From Mycolicibacterium stellerae (GTDB lineage Bacteria; Actinomycetota; Actinomycetes; Mycobacteriales; Mycobacteriaceae), in NCBI RefSeq assembly GCF_003719305.1, contig NZ_RARC01000011.1:62001-126000 (forward strand): a DNA stretch of 64,000 bases, given 5' to 3'. Each line of letters opens with the position of its first letter. Position 1 is the stretch's first letter. The translations under genes and the position numbers were made by a program. The notes beneath the pieces are model-generated. The model searched no databases, was not told the origin of the DNA, and saw nothing but the letters and a program-made list of their open reading frames with translations. Shown here piece after piece: positions 47,777 through 57,230 of this stretch.

Positions 47777-49192
47777 TCAGGTGCGGAACTGGCTGAGCGC
47801 GCGCAGCTTGTTCATCACGTCCAGCGCCGCGACCTTGTAGGCCTCCGAGAATGTCGGGTAGTTGAAGACGGCGTCGACGAGGTATTCGACGGTGCCGCCG
47901 CAGCCCATCACCGCCTGGCCGATGTGCACCAGCTCGGTGGCGCTCGTCCCGAAGATGTGGACGCCGAGCAGCTTGAGGTCCTCGGTCGAGACCAGCAGCT
48001 TGAGCATGCCGTACGAATCGCCTGCGATCTGGCCGCGGGCCAGTTCGCGATACCGCGACACCCCGACCTCGTAGGGGATGGAGTCGCGGGTCAGATCCAC
48101 CTCCGTTGCGCCGACATAGGACACCTCGGGGATCGAGTAGATACCGATCGGCTGCAGCTCGGTCATGCCCTTCACCGGCTCGCCGAACGCGTGATAGGCC
48201 GCCAGCCTGCCCTGGTCCATCGACGTGGCGGCCAGTGCCGGGAAGCCGATCACATCGCCGACGGCGTAGATGTGGTCGACCTTGGTCTGGAACTGGTCGT
48301 CGACGAAGATCCGTCCGCGGCCGTCGATCTCGAGTCCGGCGTTCTGCGCGTCGAGGTGTTCGGTCTGGCCTTGGCGTCCCGCCGAGTACATCACCGTCTC
48401 CGCGGGAATCTGCTTACCGCTGGCCAGCGTCGTCACCGTGCCTGCGGCGCCGACGTCGACCGCCGTCACCTCCTCGCCGAAGCGGAACGTCACCGCCAGG
48501 TCGCGCAGGTGGAACTTCAGCGCCTCGACGACTTCGGGATCGCAGAAGTCCAGCATGTTGTCGCGCTTCTCGACGACGGTGACCTTTGTGCCGAGCGCCG
48601 CGAACATCGACGCGTATTCGATGCCGATCACGCCCGCGCCGACGACCACCATCGATGTCGGGAGCGACTTCAGGTCGAGGATGCCGTCGGAGTCGAGCAC
48701 CCGGTCCTCGTCGAATTCGACACCGGCAGGGCGCGCTGGCTTGGTACCGGTGGCGATGACGATGTATTCGCCTCGGACAGTTGTTCTTTCGCCACGGGCC
48801 TGGTCATCGACGCACAGCGTGTGGGCGTCAAGGAACCGGCCATGACCGGTGAGGAGGTCGACCCGGTTGCGCATCAGCTGGCTGCGCACCACGTCCACCT
48901 CCTTGGTGATGACGTGGGTGGTGCGGGCCAGCAGGTCGGCGGGGGTGATCTTCTCCTTGACCCGGTAGCTGGCACCGTAGAGCTCTCGCTGGCTCATGCC
49001 GGTCAGGTAAACCACCGCTTCGCGAAGCGTCTTGGACGGGATGGTCCCGGTGTTCACGCAGACACCGCCGAGCATTCGGCCGCGCTCGATGACGGCGACC
49101 GTCTTGCCGAGCTTTGCCGCAGCGATAGCGGCCTTCTGTCCGCCGGGACCCGAACCGATCACGACGAGGTCGTACTCCAGCACCGAAGCCAT
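47777..49192 (-). CDS. sthA: Soluble pyridine-nucleotide transhydrogenase
   Basis: The 471-residue flavoprotein converts NADPH and NAD into NADP and NADH. FAD motif [10 protein letters not shown] is at 13-22. The redox motif reads [13 protein letters not shown], where the second Cys of disulfide oxidoreductases is replaced by Thr. That is the diagnostic of SthA rather than lipoamide dehydrogenase. The NAD motif [11 protein letters not shown] and the C-terminal interface domain follow. It corresponds to Rv2713. The start is ATG 49192; the frame extends upstream without support. Confidence 0.95.
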   Translation of the reverse strand: MASVLEYDLVVIGSGPGGQKAAIAAAKLGKTVAVIERGRMLGGVCVNTGTIPSKTLREAVVYLTGMSQRELYGASYRVKEKITPADLLARTTHVITKEVDVVRSQLMRNRVDLLTGHGRFLDAHTLCVDDQARGERTTVRGEYIVIATGTKPARPAGVEFDEDRVLDSDGILDLKSLPTSMVVVGAGVIGIEYASMFAALGTKVTVVEKRDNMLDFCDPEVVEALKFHLRDLAVTFRFGEEVTAVDVGAAGTVTTLASGKQIPAETVMYSAGRQGQTEHLDAQNAGLEIDGRGRIFVDDQFQTKVDHIYAVGDVIGFPALAATSMDQGRLAAYHAFGEPVKGMTELQPIGIYSIPEVSYVGATEVDLTRDSIPYEVGVSRYRELARGQIAGDSYGMLKLLVSTEDLKLLGVHIFGTSATELVHIGQAVMGCGGTVEYLVDAVFNYPTFSEAYKVAALDVMNKLRALSQFRT

Positions 49193-49326
49193 ATGTGAAG
49201 GTGTACGCCGATTGCGGCGATCTCGCATGCCGACGGGGTCAAATACCGGGTGAACAAAGCCTGGATACGGGTGAGCGGTGAAAGGCTCAGCGCGCCTGAA
49301 AGCGGCAGGGACCAGCCGGTGAGACG

Positions 49327-50061
49327 ATGACGGCAATGGTGGGCACGGTTCTGCGCGGGTCGATGCTGCCCATCGTCTGCTGCGCTGCGCTGACGGCGGC
49401 GGTTGTGGTCGGTGGATGCGCGAGGGTGGTCTCCGGCACTGCGCGCGCCGGTGACCCGCCGGTCGTCGCACCCGCGCAGCCGATCCCGGTGGCGGACTTG
49501 CTGATCGAACCGACACGGTTCCCCACGCAGTATCCGGCCGCCGTGCTACCTCTGAAGGACGTCGACCGGGTGCTCGCCGAAATCGACGGCGTCCCGGCCG
49601 GATCCGAGGTGTCGCCGCCCGAATGCGCGCCGCTGCCGATGCTGGCGCAGGACAAGGCCGCCGTAGCGGGTACCGACGATGAAAGCGGTAGCCGGCTCAT
49701 CGTCACGGTCACCCGGCCGGTGCCCTCGGTGCGGGCCAGGGTCACCCAGCTCACCGACTGCCCGTCGTTCACCAGTACCGCGGGTGCAGACGCAGGCGAG
49801 GTGTCGGAGGTGACTGTCGATCTGCCGCCGGCTCCGCCGGTGGACGCCGATGACAGCTACGCGGTCGACCAGACCGTCACTGCGGAGTCGGCGGCGGATC
49901 CGCACACCAGGACGCTGACCCTGGTCGCCCTCATCGGCGACGTCCGGGTGACAGCGTCGTGGCAGCAGTCCGGGTCGTCTGACGACACACCGGATACCCA
50001 GGCGCTGGACACGCTGTTCACCGATGCGGTGCTCAAAGTGCGCCATAAGATCCCGCGGTAG
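49327..50061 (+). CDS. DUF5642-like lipoprotein
   Basis: The 244-residue exported protein has a lipoprotein signal with lipobox VVGGC (Cys31) and a mature domain with Cys pairs ([14 protein letters not shown]). It fits the DUF5642 family of mycobacterial lipoproteins, a name given with moderate certainty. The function is unknown. The start ATG 49327 leaves a 27-residue signal. It follows sthA divergently by 134 bp. Confidence 0.75.
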   Translation: MTAMVGTVLRGSMLPIVCCAALTAAVVVGGCARVVSGTARAGDPPVVAPAQPIPVADLLIEPTRFPTQYPAAVLPLKDVDRVLAEIDGVPAGSEVSPPECAPLPMLAQDKAAVAGTDDESGSRLIVTVTRPVPSVRARVTQLTDCPSFTSTAGADAGEVSEVTVDLPPAPPVDADDSYAVDQTVTAESAADPHTRTLTLVALIGDVRVTASWQQSGSSDDTPDTQALDTLFTDAVLKVRHKIPR

Positions 50062-50154
50062 CCGGTTATACCCAGTCGCGAGTTCATCCACAGCGCGATG
50101 GCCGCTGTGCGGTTGTAAGGCTTACCGGTCGGCGTGGGCGCCCATCGTCGGGAC

Positions 50155-51180
50155 ATGACGACATCGCAATCCGACTTTCAACTCAACCGACCCGGCGCGC
50201 TGATCGCGGCGCTGCCCGCCGTTCTTGGCTTCGTTCCCGAAAAGTCCCTCGTCCTGGTGACCATCGATCGAGGAGAATTGGGTTGCGTTATGCGCGTTGA
50301 TCTTTCGCTCGAGCTGCTCGCCTCCGTCGGCCATCTCGCCCAGGTCGCCGCGGCGGCAAGGCCGGATGCCGCGATCGCGGTCGTTGTCGACGCGCAGGGC
50401 GCAGGCTGCCAGTTGTGCAATGACGATTACCGGGCTCTTCACACGGCCTTGGAGGACGACCTTGCCGACCATGCGATCGAGCTGCTCGACTTCCACATCG
50501 TTGACACGGTTAGCCGCGACGGGCGGTGGCACTGCCTGGACGGCAGCTGGGGCACGGTCGACGACCCGTCGGCGTCGCCGCTGGCGATGGCCGCGGTACT
50601 GGACGGCCGGCGGCTGTACACCCGCCGCGAGGAACTTCAGAAGGTCATAGCGCTCACCGATGCGGCCGCGAGCGACGCGATGGCCGACGTGATCCGCGGC
50701 CACGCCGGCGCGGAGGTCGACCCGGCGAACGCCGTCCAGGAAGCCATGACGGCGGCGGCACGGGTGGCGACGGGGCGAGAACTGCCCGAGCCCGTGACTG
50801 CCCGGCTGGCGCACGCCCTGACCGACCCACAGGTGCGCGACGTGCTCTACGCACTGGCGGTGGGGGACAAGGCCGCCCAAGCCGAGGCGCTGTGGGCCGG
50901 GCTGTCGCGCGCGCTTCCTCCGCCGTGGCGGGTCGAGGCGCTGGTGTTGTTGGCGTTCTCCGCCTACGCCCGCGGGGACGGGCCGTTGGCCGGGGTGTCG
51001 CTGGAGGCGGCGCTGCGCTGCGATGCCACGCACCGGATGGCGGGCATGCTCGACACCGCGCTCCAGTCAGGGATGCGGCCCGAGCAGATCCGCGAACTCG
51101 CAGCGACGGGCTACCAGCTCGCCAAGCGGCTCGGCCTGAAGTTGCCGAACCGAAGAGAGTTCGGACGGCGGGCGGGCTAG
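50155..51180 (+). CDS. DUF4192 protein
   Basis: The 341-residue soluble protein is a DUF4192 member, starting QSDFQLNRPGALIAALPAVLGFVPEKSLVLV. The second half is helical, with Ala-rich repeats and a TPR-like region (LLAFSAYARGDGPLAGVSLEAALRC). Such genes lie near ideR in mycobacteria. The function is unknown. The preferred start is ATG 50155; GTG 50134 would add seven residues. It is convergent with ideR. Confidence 0.85.
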   Translation: MTTSQSDFQLNRPGALIAALPAVLGFVPEKSLVLVTIDRGELGCVMRVDLSLELLASVGHLAQVAAAARPDAAIAVVVDAQGAGCQLCNDDYRALHTALEDDLADHAIELLDFHIVDTVSRDGRWHCLDGSWGTVDDPSASPLAMAAVLDGRRLYTRREELQKVIALTDAAASDAMADVIRGHAGAEVDPANAVQEAMTAAARVATGRELPEPVTARLAHALTDPQVRDVLYALAVGDKAAQAEALWAGLSRALPPPWRVEALVLLAFSAYARGDGPLAGVSLEAALRCDATHRMAGMLDTALQSGMRPEQIRELAATGYQLAKRLGLKLPNRREFGRRAG

Positions 51181-51193
51181 TTCGGTTGTGGCC

Positions 51194-51212
51194 GAGGCCT
51201 TTCGGGGGCCTC
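51194..51212. terminator. Weak hairpin between the DUF4192 gene and ideR
   Basis: GAGGCC (51194-51199) and GGCCTC (51207-51212) flank a 7-nt loop between two convergent stops. The stem is short and there is no T tract, so termination here is only a possibility. Confidence 0.35.
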
Positions 51213-51904
51213 TAGACCTTTTCCACCTTCACAGCGTGCGCCATCTCGTGCGGCAGCTCGACCTGTTCGTGGCCAGGGATGACGATCATCACCCCGCCGT
51301 TGGGACCGGTTTCGACGGTCACCCGGGCGTTGGGAACCACACCCGCTTCCTTGAGCCGGGCGATCAAGTTGACGTCACCCTGGACGTGTTCGGTCAGCTG
51401 ACGCACGACGACGGCAACCGGGAAACCGGCGGGCAGCTCGGTCAGCCGCACCAGGTTGCGGTCCTCGGAGCCGGCCCAGTTGCCGATGCCGAGTTCGGAC
51501 AGGCCGGGGATGGGATTGCCGAACGGGGACACCGTCGGGTTGTCCAGCACCTGGACGAGGCGTCGTTCGACGTCCTCGCTCATCACATGCTCCCAACGGC
51601 ACGCCTCGGCATGCACTTCCTCCCACGGCAGCCCGATCACGTCGACCAGCAGCCGCTCGGCCAGCCGGTGCTTACGCATCACGGCGACGGCAAGGCCGCG
51701 ACCCTTGTCGGTCAGCTCCAGGTGCCGGTCGCCTGCGACGTGCAGCAGGCCGTCGCGCTCCATCCGGGAGACTGTCTGGCTGACGGTGGGTCCACTCTGC
51801 TCGAGACGCTCGGCGATGCGCGCCCGCAACGGCACTACGCCCTCTTCTTCGAGGTCGTAGATGGTCCGCAGGTACATCTCGGTGGTATCGACCAGATCGT
51901 TCAT
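51212..51904 (-). CDS. ideR: IdeR, iron-dependent regulator
   Basis: The 230-residue DtxR-family repressor controls iron uptake and storage. Metal-site residues match M. tuberculosis IdeR in number and position: Met10, His79, Glu83, His98, Cys102, Glu105 and His106. The winged helix covers about 1-73 and a C-terminal SH3-like domain about 150-230. The start ATG 51904 (MNDLVDTTEM) gives Met10 and the same length as Rv2711. A TTG 6 bp upstream is unlikely. Confidence 0.97.
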   Translation of the reverse strand: MNDLVDTTEMYLRTIYDLEEEGVVPLRARIAERLEQSGPTVSQTVSRMERDGLLHVAGDRHLELTDKGRGLAVAVMRKHRLAERLLVDVIGLPWEEVHAEACRWEHVMSEDVERRLVQVLDNPTVSPFGNPIPGLSELGIGNWAGSEDRNLVRLTELPAGFPVAVVVRQLTEHVQGDVNLIARLKEAGVVPNARVTVETGPNGGVMIVIPGHEQVELPHEMAHAVKVEKV

Positions 51905-51980
51905 GAGCAACCCTTCGTCACACCCAGAGTCTACCGGCCTAGCTGCGCGAATAGCTGTTCTACATCGTCGGTGTGTAGCA

Positions 51981-52014
51981 AGATGGCCCGCCGGTTTTCA
52001 CCGGCGGGCCATCT
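51981..52014 (-). terminator. Strong hairpin terminator after sigB
   Basis: AGATGGCCCGCCGGT (51981-51995) and ACCGGCGGGCCATCT (52000-52014) form a perfect 15-bp stem with a 4-nt loop, 12 bp after the sigB stop. No T tract follows, as is common in mycobacteria. Part of the region also carries the ideR promoter. Confidence 0.8.
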
Positions 52015-52026
52015 GCGAAGGGGTCG

Positions 52027-52986
52027 TTAGCTGGCGTAGGAGCGCAAGCGGTCGGCGCGTTCGCCGTTGCGCAGTTTGGCCATCACCTCACGCTCGATCT
52101 GGCGCACTCGTTCCCGGGACAACCCGAAGAGCTTGCCGATTTGGTCGAGGGTGCGGGGCTGGCCGTCGTCGAGGCCGAACCGCAGCCGGATCACCTGCTG
52201 CTCACGCTCGTCGAGCGTGGCCAGCACGTGCCGAATGTCGGTGTGCAGAAGTTCGGAGATCACGGCGTTTTCGGCCGACATCGCGTTCTCGTCTTCGATG
52301 AAGTCACCCAGCGGAGCTTCTTCGTCGCTGCCGACGGGCATGTCGAGGCTCACCGGGTCGCGGCTGTGCTCGAGCAGGTCGGCGATCTTCTCGGCGGGGA
52401 TGCCGGATTCCTCGGCCAATTCCTCGTCGGTGGCCTCACGGCCGAGGTTCTGGTGCATCTCCCGCTTGATGCGGGCGAGCTTGTTGACCTGCTCGACGAG
52501 ATGGACGGGAAGCCGGATGGTGCGGCTCTGGTCGGCCATGCCGCGGGTGATCGCCTGCCGGATCCACCACGTGGCGTACGTGGAGAACTTGAAGCCCTTG
52601 GCATAGTCGAACTTCTCCATCGCGCGGATCAAACCGAGGTTGCCTTCCTGGATCAGGTCCAGCAACGGCATGCCACGTCCGGTGTAGCGCTTCGCCAACG
52701 AGACGACCAGTCGAAGGTTGGCCTCGAGAAGATGGCTGCGGGCCGCTTCACCGTCGCGCACCACGATCGCGAGATCGCGTTTGCGGCTCTCTCCCAGTCG
52801 CTTACGGGTTGCCAGCAGATGCTGTGCATACAGGCCGGCCTCGATGCGCTTTGCGAGTTCAACCTCATCGGCGGCGTTGAGCAATGCCGTCTTGCCGATG
52901 CCGTTGAGATACACGCGCACCAGATCAGCGGCTGGACTCTGAGCGTCCAGATCGTGGTCGAAGCGGCTTAGTGTGGCATTAGCCAT
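52027..52986 (-). CDS. sigB: SigB, principal-like sigma factor
   Basis: The 319-residue group 2 sigma factor has regions 1.2 to 4.2: [18 protein letters not shown], the invariant [40 protein letters not shown] and the -35 helix [12 protein letters not shown]. It lacks the long acidic N-terminus of SigA. It directs transcription in stationary phase and stress. The ATG at 52986 begins [10 protein letters not shown] SigE/SigH-type promoter lies 35 bp upstream. Confidence 0.97.
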   Translation of the reverse strand: MANATLSRFDHDLDAQSPAADLVRVYLNGIGKTALLNAADEVELAKRIEAGLYAQHLLATRKRLGESRKRDLAIVVRDGEAARSHLLEANLRLVVSLAKRYTGRGMPLLDLIQEGNLGLIRAMEKFDYAKGFKFSTYATWWIRQAITRGMADQSRTIRLPVHLVEQVNKLARIKREMHQNLGREATDEELAEESGIPAEKIADLLEHSRDPVSLDMPVGSDEEAPLGDFIEDENAMSAENAVISELLHTDIRHVLATLDEREQQVIRLRFGLDDGQPRTLDQIGKLFGLSRERVRQIEREVMAKLRNGERADRLRSYAS

Positions 52987-53020
52987 CGGGGCCTCCTGCT
53001 CGGCTCGGACTGTCAAGAAG

Positions 53021-53050
53021 TTCAACGCCTGATTGGTACGAAGAGTTCCC
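53021..53050 (-). promoter_or_regulatory. SigE/SigH-type promoter of sigB
   Basis: On the minus strand GGGAACT (53044-53050) and CGTTGAA (53021-53027) are separated by 16 bp, matching the GGAAC-N16-18-GTT pattern. sigB is known to be transcribed from SigE/SigH promoters in M. tuberculosis. Confidence 0.8.
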
Positions 53051-53052
53051 AC

Positions 53053-53066
53053 GAATCGGCCGATTC
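53053..53066. promoter_or_regulatory. Perfect palindrome adjacent to the sigB -35
   Basis: GAATCGGCCGATTC is its own reverse complement and starts 3 bp upstream of the sigB -35. It is a candidate operator for an unknown regulator of sigB. Confidence 0.4.
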
Positions 53067-53133
53067 ACACGTGCTGATCAGCGGTTTTGCCGCGATGACC
53101 TGAGAATCGTCTGAGAATACGGCTAGATGCTGC

Positions 53134-53532
53134 TCAGGAAGGAACGTCGCCGTTGAGATCGCCACCGTCGGGTTGCGGCGCCGATCGTGATCGCTGCTCG
53201 ATTGCGGGCCGTTCGGCGGTCGGGAACAGCGGTATGCGGCGCGCCTCGTAACGTCGTGGCTCCTCGGCGCGCCGGGGCGGGCGGTCGTTCGCGATCAGAA
53301 CCGCGATCCAAGGCAGCGGTATCGACGCCACGATGATCGCCAGCGAGACAAGTCCGTTCTCCCATATGCCGTACGCCACCGCCGCCAGGATCAGCGCAGG
53401 AATGCGGAACGCCATGATGGTCAGGTACTTGCGCACACGTGCGCGGTGCTGCTCCTCGTAGGCGGGGGCGGCACGGGTGATCAGGACAGGTCGACCGTCG
53501 TCGTCGAAACCCAGCTCTTGGCCGTGTTTCAT
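53134..53532 (-). CDS. DUF3099 membrane protein (Rv2709 homologue)
   Basis: The 132-residue protein has two transmembrane helices (about residues 38-54 and 60-78) between a polar N-terminus (LGFDDDGRPVLITRAAPAYEEQ) and an Arg/Pro-rich tail. The first conserved segment and the helices match DUF3099. ATG 53532 is preferred. It is upstream of sigB, whose promoter lies between. The function is unknown. Confidence 0.8.
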   Translation of the reverse strand: MKHGQELGFDDDGRPVLITRAAPAYEEQHRARVRKYLTIMAFRIPALILAAVAYGIWENGLVSLAIIVASIPLPWIAVLIANDRPPRRAEEPRRYEARRIPLFPTAERPAIEQRSRSAPQPDGGDLNGDVPS

Positions 53533-53609
53533 ATGACCCACTGTTCCACACCTAGGGGTCGTTAAACCGATCGGTTTCTTACCGATGTATTGCCGGGCAC
53601 AATGAACGC

Positions 53610-53846
53610 ATGGAAACCCAGACCATCGAACGCACCGACACCGACGAACGCGTCGACGACGGGACTGACAGCGACACCCCGAAGTTCTTCCATTACGTCA
53701 AGAAGGAAAAGATCGCCGAAAGCGCCGTCATGGGTACCCACGTCGTCGCGCTGTGCGGCGAGGTGTTTCCGGTTACCAAGGCGGCCAAGCCCGGCTCGCC
53801 GGTGTGCCCGGACTGCAAGAGGATCTACGAGCAACTCAAGAAGTAG
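53610..53846 (+). CDS. DUF3039 zinc-ribbon-like small protein (Rv2708c homologue)
   Basis: The 78-residue protein has a conserved C-terminus with ALCGEVFPVTKAAKPGSPVCPDCK; its Cys (one plus CxxC) could bind zinc. It belongs to DUF3039. The function is unknown. ATG 53610 begins METQTIER. It overlaps the convergent YihY gene by 11 bp. Confidence 0.85.
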   Translation: METQTIERTDTDERVDDGTDSDTPKFFHYVKKEKIAESAVMGTHVVALCGEVFPVTKAAKPGSPVCPDCKRIYEQLKK

Positions 53847-54831
53847 CGGCGTCGCCTTTGGTGGTCGCGCTCGTGGAGGGTCCTGCGGCCGGTTCCGAAT
53901 TTCCGTTCAACGACTCGAGGCCCTCGGCTGCCTTCTCCTCCAACCACCCCCTGAACCGCCTGGCGTGGGTGTCGGGCGCGGGCCACTCTTCCTGGATGGC
54001 CGCGTTCAATTCGGCCCCGATCATGATCGCGAAGCCGAGGAAGAAGGCGAACAGCAGAAACGCGATCGGGGTCGCGAGCGCCCCGTAGGTGTAACCCGTG
54101 CTGGTGATGTACGTCAGGTAGATCCGTAAGCCGACCGTGGTGACCAGGAACACGGCGGTGGCCAACAAAGCACCGAGGACCAGCCGATGTGACGGCAGCG
54201 GCTTGGGCAGCGACACCCGGTAGAGGAACGTCACCGACACCACCAGCGCGAGGATGAGCGCCGGGTAGTAGCCGAAGCGCAACACGTTGTCCCAGCTTTC
54301 AGGGATGCGCGCACCGATCTTCAGCGGTCCCAGCGCGATGAGCGGAGCAGTTGCGATGGCAACGACCAGCATCACCACGTACAGACCGAGCGCGAAGAAG
54401 CGTTGCCGCACAGGATGTCTCAGCGGGGTCTGATCATGGGCCTCGGTGATGGAGTCGACGAAGGCCGAGACGGCCGACGAGCCGGCCCACAATGAGATGA
54501 CGAACCCGATCGACACCACCTCGCCACGAGCGCCCCTGACGATGTCACGGACGGTCGGCTCGATGATCTCGGTCACCACGTTCTGGGAGAAGAAGTGGCT
54601 GGCCGTGTTGATCAACTGCTCCTCGATCACCGGCAGCGTCTCGGGGCCGAACAGCGGCGCGATATAGGCCAGGCTTCCGAGCATTCCCAACAGCAAGGGT
54701 GGCAGCGAAAGCGCGCACCAGAATGCCGCCTGCGCAGACTCCGAGAAGATCGAGTCATCCCAGCTCTTCGAAAGCGTCCGCTTCGTGATCTGCCAAATGT
54801 GGTGGCGCGAAACGGGGGACTGGTCGGTCAT
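53836..54831 (-). CDS. YihY/YhjD/BrkB-family membrane protein (Rv2707 homologue)
   Basis: The 331-residue protein has six transmembrane segments, the region AQAAFWCALSLPPLLLGMLGS being the first. The family (formerly annotated as ribonuclease BN) is membrane-bound and of uncertain function. A cytoplasmic C-terminus of about 55 residues is rich in Glu and Ser. ATG 54831 begins MTDQSPVSR. The 3' end overlaps the DUF3039 gene by 11 bp. Confidence 0.88.
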   Translation of the reverse strand: MTDQSPVSRHHIWQITKRTLSKSWDDSIFSESAQAAFWCALSLPPLLLGMLGSLAYIAPLFGPETLPVIEEQLINTASHFFSQNVVTEIIEPTVRDIVRGARGEVVSIGFVISLWAGSSAVSAFVDSITEAHDQTPLRHPVRQRFFALGLYVVMLVVAIATAPLIALGPLKIGARIPESWDNVLRFGYYPALILALVVSVTFLYRVSLPKPLPSHRLVLGALLATAVFLVTTVGLRIYLTYITSTGYTYGALATPIAFLLFAFFLGFAIMIGAELNAAIQEEWPAPDTHARRFRGWLEEKAAEGLESLNGNSEPAAGPSTSATTKGDAATS

Positions 54832-54862
54832 GACCAGTCCAGCATTCCTGAAGAAGTGCCGT

Positions 54863-54880
54863 CCTGCCCAGAGGGGCAGG
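54863..54880 (-). terminator. Hairpin after the DUF7455 gene
   Basis: CCTGCCC (54863-54869) and GGGCAGG (54874-54880) form a perfect 7-bp stem with a 4-nt loop between the DUF7455 stop and the YihY start. It probably ends the small transcript on the minus strand. Confidence 0.5.
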
Positions 54881-54888
54881 CTGGTGGA

Positions 54889-55089
54889 TTAAGCGTCGAC
54901 GGGTTCGGCAGGGTTGACCTCGAGCACGGCGGCCAGCTCGATCAGCTTGGCCTCATGCTCGTTGGCGTGGTGCTGGCAGAACAACAGCTCTGCGCCCGAC
55001 GGCAACTTTGCCCGTACGCGAGCAGCGGCGCCGCAGCGGTCGCAGCGATCAGCCCGAGTGAGTTCGGGGCTGGTCAGAGTTGCGTTCAT
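54889..55089 (-). CDS. DUF7455 small Cys/His protein
   Basis: The 66-residue protein has CDRC (about residues 16-19) and a later CQHH (about 38-41), which could bind one zinc ion. It ends in a Leu/Ala helix. ATG 55089 follows GGAG. It resembles DUF7455 actinobacterial small proteins, a name from memory. The function is unknown. It is divergent from the DUF952 gene by 157 bp, a stretch without any clear element. Confidence 0.75.
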   Translation of the reverse strand: MNATLTSPELTRADRCDRCGAAARVRAKLPSGAELLFCQHHANEHEAKLIELAAVLEVNPAEPVDA

Positions 55090-55246
55090 GGCTCCTCCGT
55101 CTCTGCTCGTGGTGCGACCGGGTAATACCCGGTTTCACGCAAGTCCACTCTGTCAGACGCTTGGGCTTTCAGCGTTGTTCCCAAGCCGTATGCGGGTGTG
55201 TCGTTTTTCACCCTCGGCGAAGTTGCGGGGAGGCCAAGCTGGAGAG

Positions 55247-55588
55247 ATGCTCATGCACATCTGTGCCAAGGCCGATTGGCAGCTCGCCCAGGGTCGCGGC
55301 GAGCACCGGCCGGACTCCCTCGACGCGGTCGGTTTCATCCATCTTTCGGCGCCTGAGCAGGTACATCTGCCGGCCAACCGGCTCTATGCGCGACGAATGG
55401 ACCTGTTGCTTCTGCACATCGATCCCGACCGGTTGACCGCTCCGATTCGCTGGGAACCGGGCGTGCCGACGGATCCAGACTCGATGTTGTTCCCGCATCT
55501 GTACGGTCCGCTGCCGATCGGAGCTGTGACGAGTGTCACTCCGTATTCGCCGCAACCTGACGGTTCGTTCCCGCCGCTGAGCCCCTAG
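55247..55588 (+). CDS. DUF952 protein
   Basis: The 113-residue protein has the DUF952 fold, seen in GFIHLSAPEQVHLPANRLY and FPHLYGPLPIGAV. His and Asp/Glu in these motifs may form an active site, but no reaction is known for this family. The start ATG 55247 begins MLMHICAK. The membrane protein gene follows after 23 bp. Confidence 0.82.
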   Translation: MLMHICAKADWQLAQGRGEHRPDSLDAVGFIHLSAPEQVHLPANRLYARRMDLLLLHIDPDRLTAPIRWEPGVPTDPDSMLFPHLYGPLPIGAVTSVTPYSPQPDGSFPPLSP

Positions 55589-55611
55589 CGGTTTACATAC
55601 ACTGACCCACC

Positions 55612-56391
55612 GTGAGCATTCTGGTGGGCTTCGCGCCGTGGATCGTCTATTGGGTGCTGGTCGGCAATGTGCCGTTCGAGGCCGCAGTGTTGGTGGCTCT
55701 TGCCGTGGCCGTGGCGTCGTTCGTCATCGGGCGGGTGAAGGGGACGCCGGGCCGCACGCTCGAAATCGGCGCCATCGGAACCTTTGTCGTGCTGGCGATC
55801 TTGACGTTCACGCTGAGCCAGTCGTTCATGGAGCAGTGGATGCAGCCGCTGAGCAATGCCGGAATCTTTCTGGTCGCGCTCAGCAGCGTGCTGCTCGGCA
55901 GGCCGTTCGTCCGCGAGTTCGCCGAAGTCGACCAGCCAGAAGAAGTGATCAAGGGTGAAGTGTTCAAACGGATCACCACGTTGTTGACGTGGATCTGGGT
56001 CGGTGCGTTCGCCGGCATGACGGTGTCCTCGGCGATCCCGCCGATCGTGTACGGCAACGCCACGATTCTCGATACCAAGACGCCGCTGTCGTTCCTCTGC
56101 TACTGGATCATTCCGTTCGCGCTGCTTGGTCTGGCGGCGCTTGCGTCACGGGTGCTGCCCGAGAAGATGACGCCGGGCGACGACGAAGTCCGCAAGACAT
56201 CCTTCGTCACGTTCGCCGAAGCGGAGATCGACCAGTTGATGTACGCCGCCCAGGAGCACGCCAACCGCGAGGTCGGCGCGGACAAGGAGGCGTTCGACGT
56301 CCGCATCGGAAGCAAGGGCATCCCGCTCTCGGGGGACGACACCCGCGAATCATGGCCTGCGACATACAAAGTCCGCGCCAGGAAGCGCTAG
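55612..56391 (+). CDS. Membrane protein of unknown function
   Basis: The 259-residue protein, starting at GTG 55612, has about six hydrophobic helices in the first 180 residues (VGFAPWIVYWVLVG, PFEAAVLVALAVAVASFVIG, TFVVLAILTFTLSQ and others), then a basic cytoplasmic C-terminus. It has a conserved-looking TFAEAEIDQLMYAAQEHANR segment. I do not recognise the family. It is next to the exported-protein genes, after a 188-bp gap holding their shared element. Confidence 0.75.
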   Translation: MSILVGFAPWIVYWVLVGNVPFEAAVLVALAVAVASFVIGRVKGTPGRTLEIGAIGTFVVLAILTFTLSQSFMEQWMQPLSNAGIFLVALSSVLLGRPFVREFAEVDQPEEVIKGEVFKRITTLLTWIWVGAFAGMTVSSAIPPIVYGNATILDTKTPLSFLCYWIIPFALLGLAALASRVLPEKMTPGDDEVRKTSFVTFAEAEIDQLMYAAQEHANREVGADKEAFDVRIGSKGIPLSGDDTRESWPATYKVRARKR

Positions 56392-56497
56392 CAGGGAGGC
56401 GGTGGCGTGACCGCGACGTGGTTCTCGGCAGCTGACCCGCTGGCTTCGTCGCGGTCGTCGCGCGACTGCGTTTTGCAGGGTCGTGCTGGCGAAGAAA

Positions 56498-56541
56498 TAG
56501 GGAAACACCTGATGCGCCGTTGATCCGCCGATCCGTAACGT
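56498..56541 (+). promoter_or_regulatory. Shared composite element (copy B)
   Basis: TAGGGAAACACCTGAT (56498-56513) is followed by TAACGT (56536-56541), starting 38 bp after the element start. The sequence between (GCGCCGTTGATC...CGATCCG) is also nearly identical to copy C at 57143. The ATG is 67 bp after the 16-bp element. Confidence 0.65.
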
Positions 56542-56580
56542 CCACGCTAGCTCGACTGTTGGCTAGCGAAAGGTGACGTC

Positions 56581-57111
56581 ATGTCTCACCGAGAATCTGT
56601 GAGTAGAACCTTCATGGCGGTCGCTGCAATCGCCGCCACGACCGTCGGCGGTGTCACGGTGTCCCCACCTGCGGCTCGCGCCGCTTGCCAGTACCAGTTC
56701 CCGCCGATTTTCGAGATCGAACAGAACGACCACTGGCATGTGACGTTCCCTGTCTCGGGGGATCCGCGGCGCATCACGGGGCCGGGGCAGGCCAAGTACT
56801 GGATGAGCGGCCATCTCGATCCGTCGTTCGGTGATCCCGTCGGCGGAATGAACGAGAACGGTGGCATCGAGATCACGGTGCCGTGGAGCAACAAATCCGT
56901 CGGAAAGTTCGTCGGGAACGTGCGACCTGACGGAATGGCCGAAGGTAGGTCGTGGGACGAGACCAATCAGAGGCACCAATTCACATGGATGTCTGTCGAG
57001 CCGATGCCGTGCTGGAGCCCACCCGCTGCTCAGGAGGAGCTCAAGAATCAACAGCAACAGATGCAGGACCAGATGCAGAACGAGGCCGAGGTGCAGACCG
57101 CGAAGCCATAG
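56581..57111 (+). CDS. Exported protein, tandem paralogue 1
   Basis: The 176-residue protein has a Sec signal peptide (about 1-34, ending PAARA). The mature part begins ACQYQFPPIFEI. It contains WHVTFPVSGDPRR, AKYWM, GGIEITVPWSN, VGKFVGNVRPDG and a late CW. A Gln/Met-rich tail (EELKNQQQQMQDQMQ) closes it. It shares the exported beta domain with the genes at 57231, 58546 and 23586. The downstream gene is a clear duplicate. Two Cys could form a disulfide. The function is unknown. Confidence 0.82.
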   Translation: MSHRESVSRTFMAVAAIAATTVGGVTVSPPAARAACQYQFPPIFEIEQNDHWHVTFPVSGDPRRITGPGQAKYWMSGHLDPSFGDPVGGMNENGGIEITVPWSNKSVGKFVGNVRPDGMAEGRSWDETNQRHQFTWMSVEPMPCWSPPAAQEELKNQQQQMQDQMQNEAEVQTAKP

Positions 57112-57142
57112 CAAAACATGTAGGGGTCTGGCGGTGGAGGGG

Positions 57143-57186
57143 TAGGGAAACACCTGATGCGCGGTTGATCTCCCGATCCGTAACGT
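57143..57186 (+). promoter_or_regulatory. Shared composite element (copy C)
   Basis: TAGGGAAACACCTGAT (57143-57158) and TAACGT (57181-57186), 38 bp apart by start. Identity with copy B runs across about 40 bp, showing that promoter and gene duplicated together. Confidence 0.65.
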
Positions 57187-57230
57187 CCGTGGTAGCTGAC
57201 TGCCTTCGCAGCGACCGAAAGGTGACGGTG

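Noticed and set aside
51905..51980. Iron box (IdeR operator) before ideR
   Set aside because: No match to TTAGGTTAGGCTAACCTAA was seen here or elsewhere in the window.
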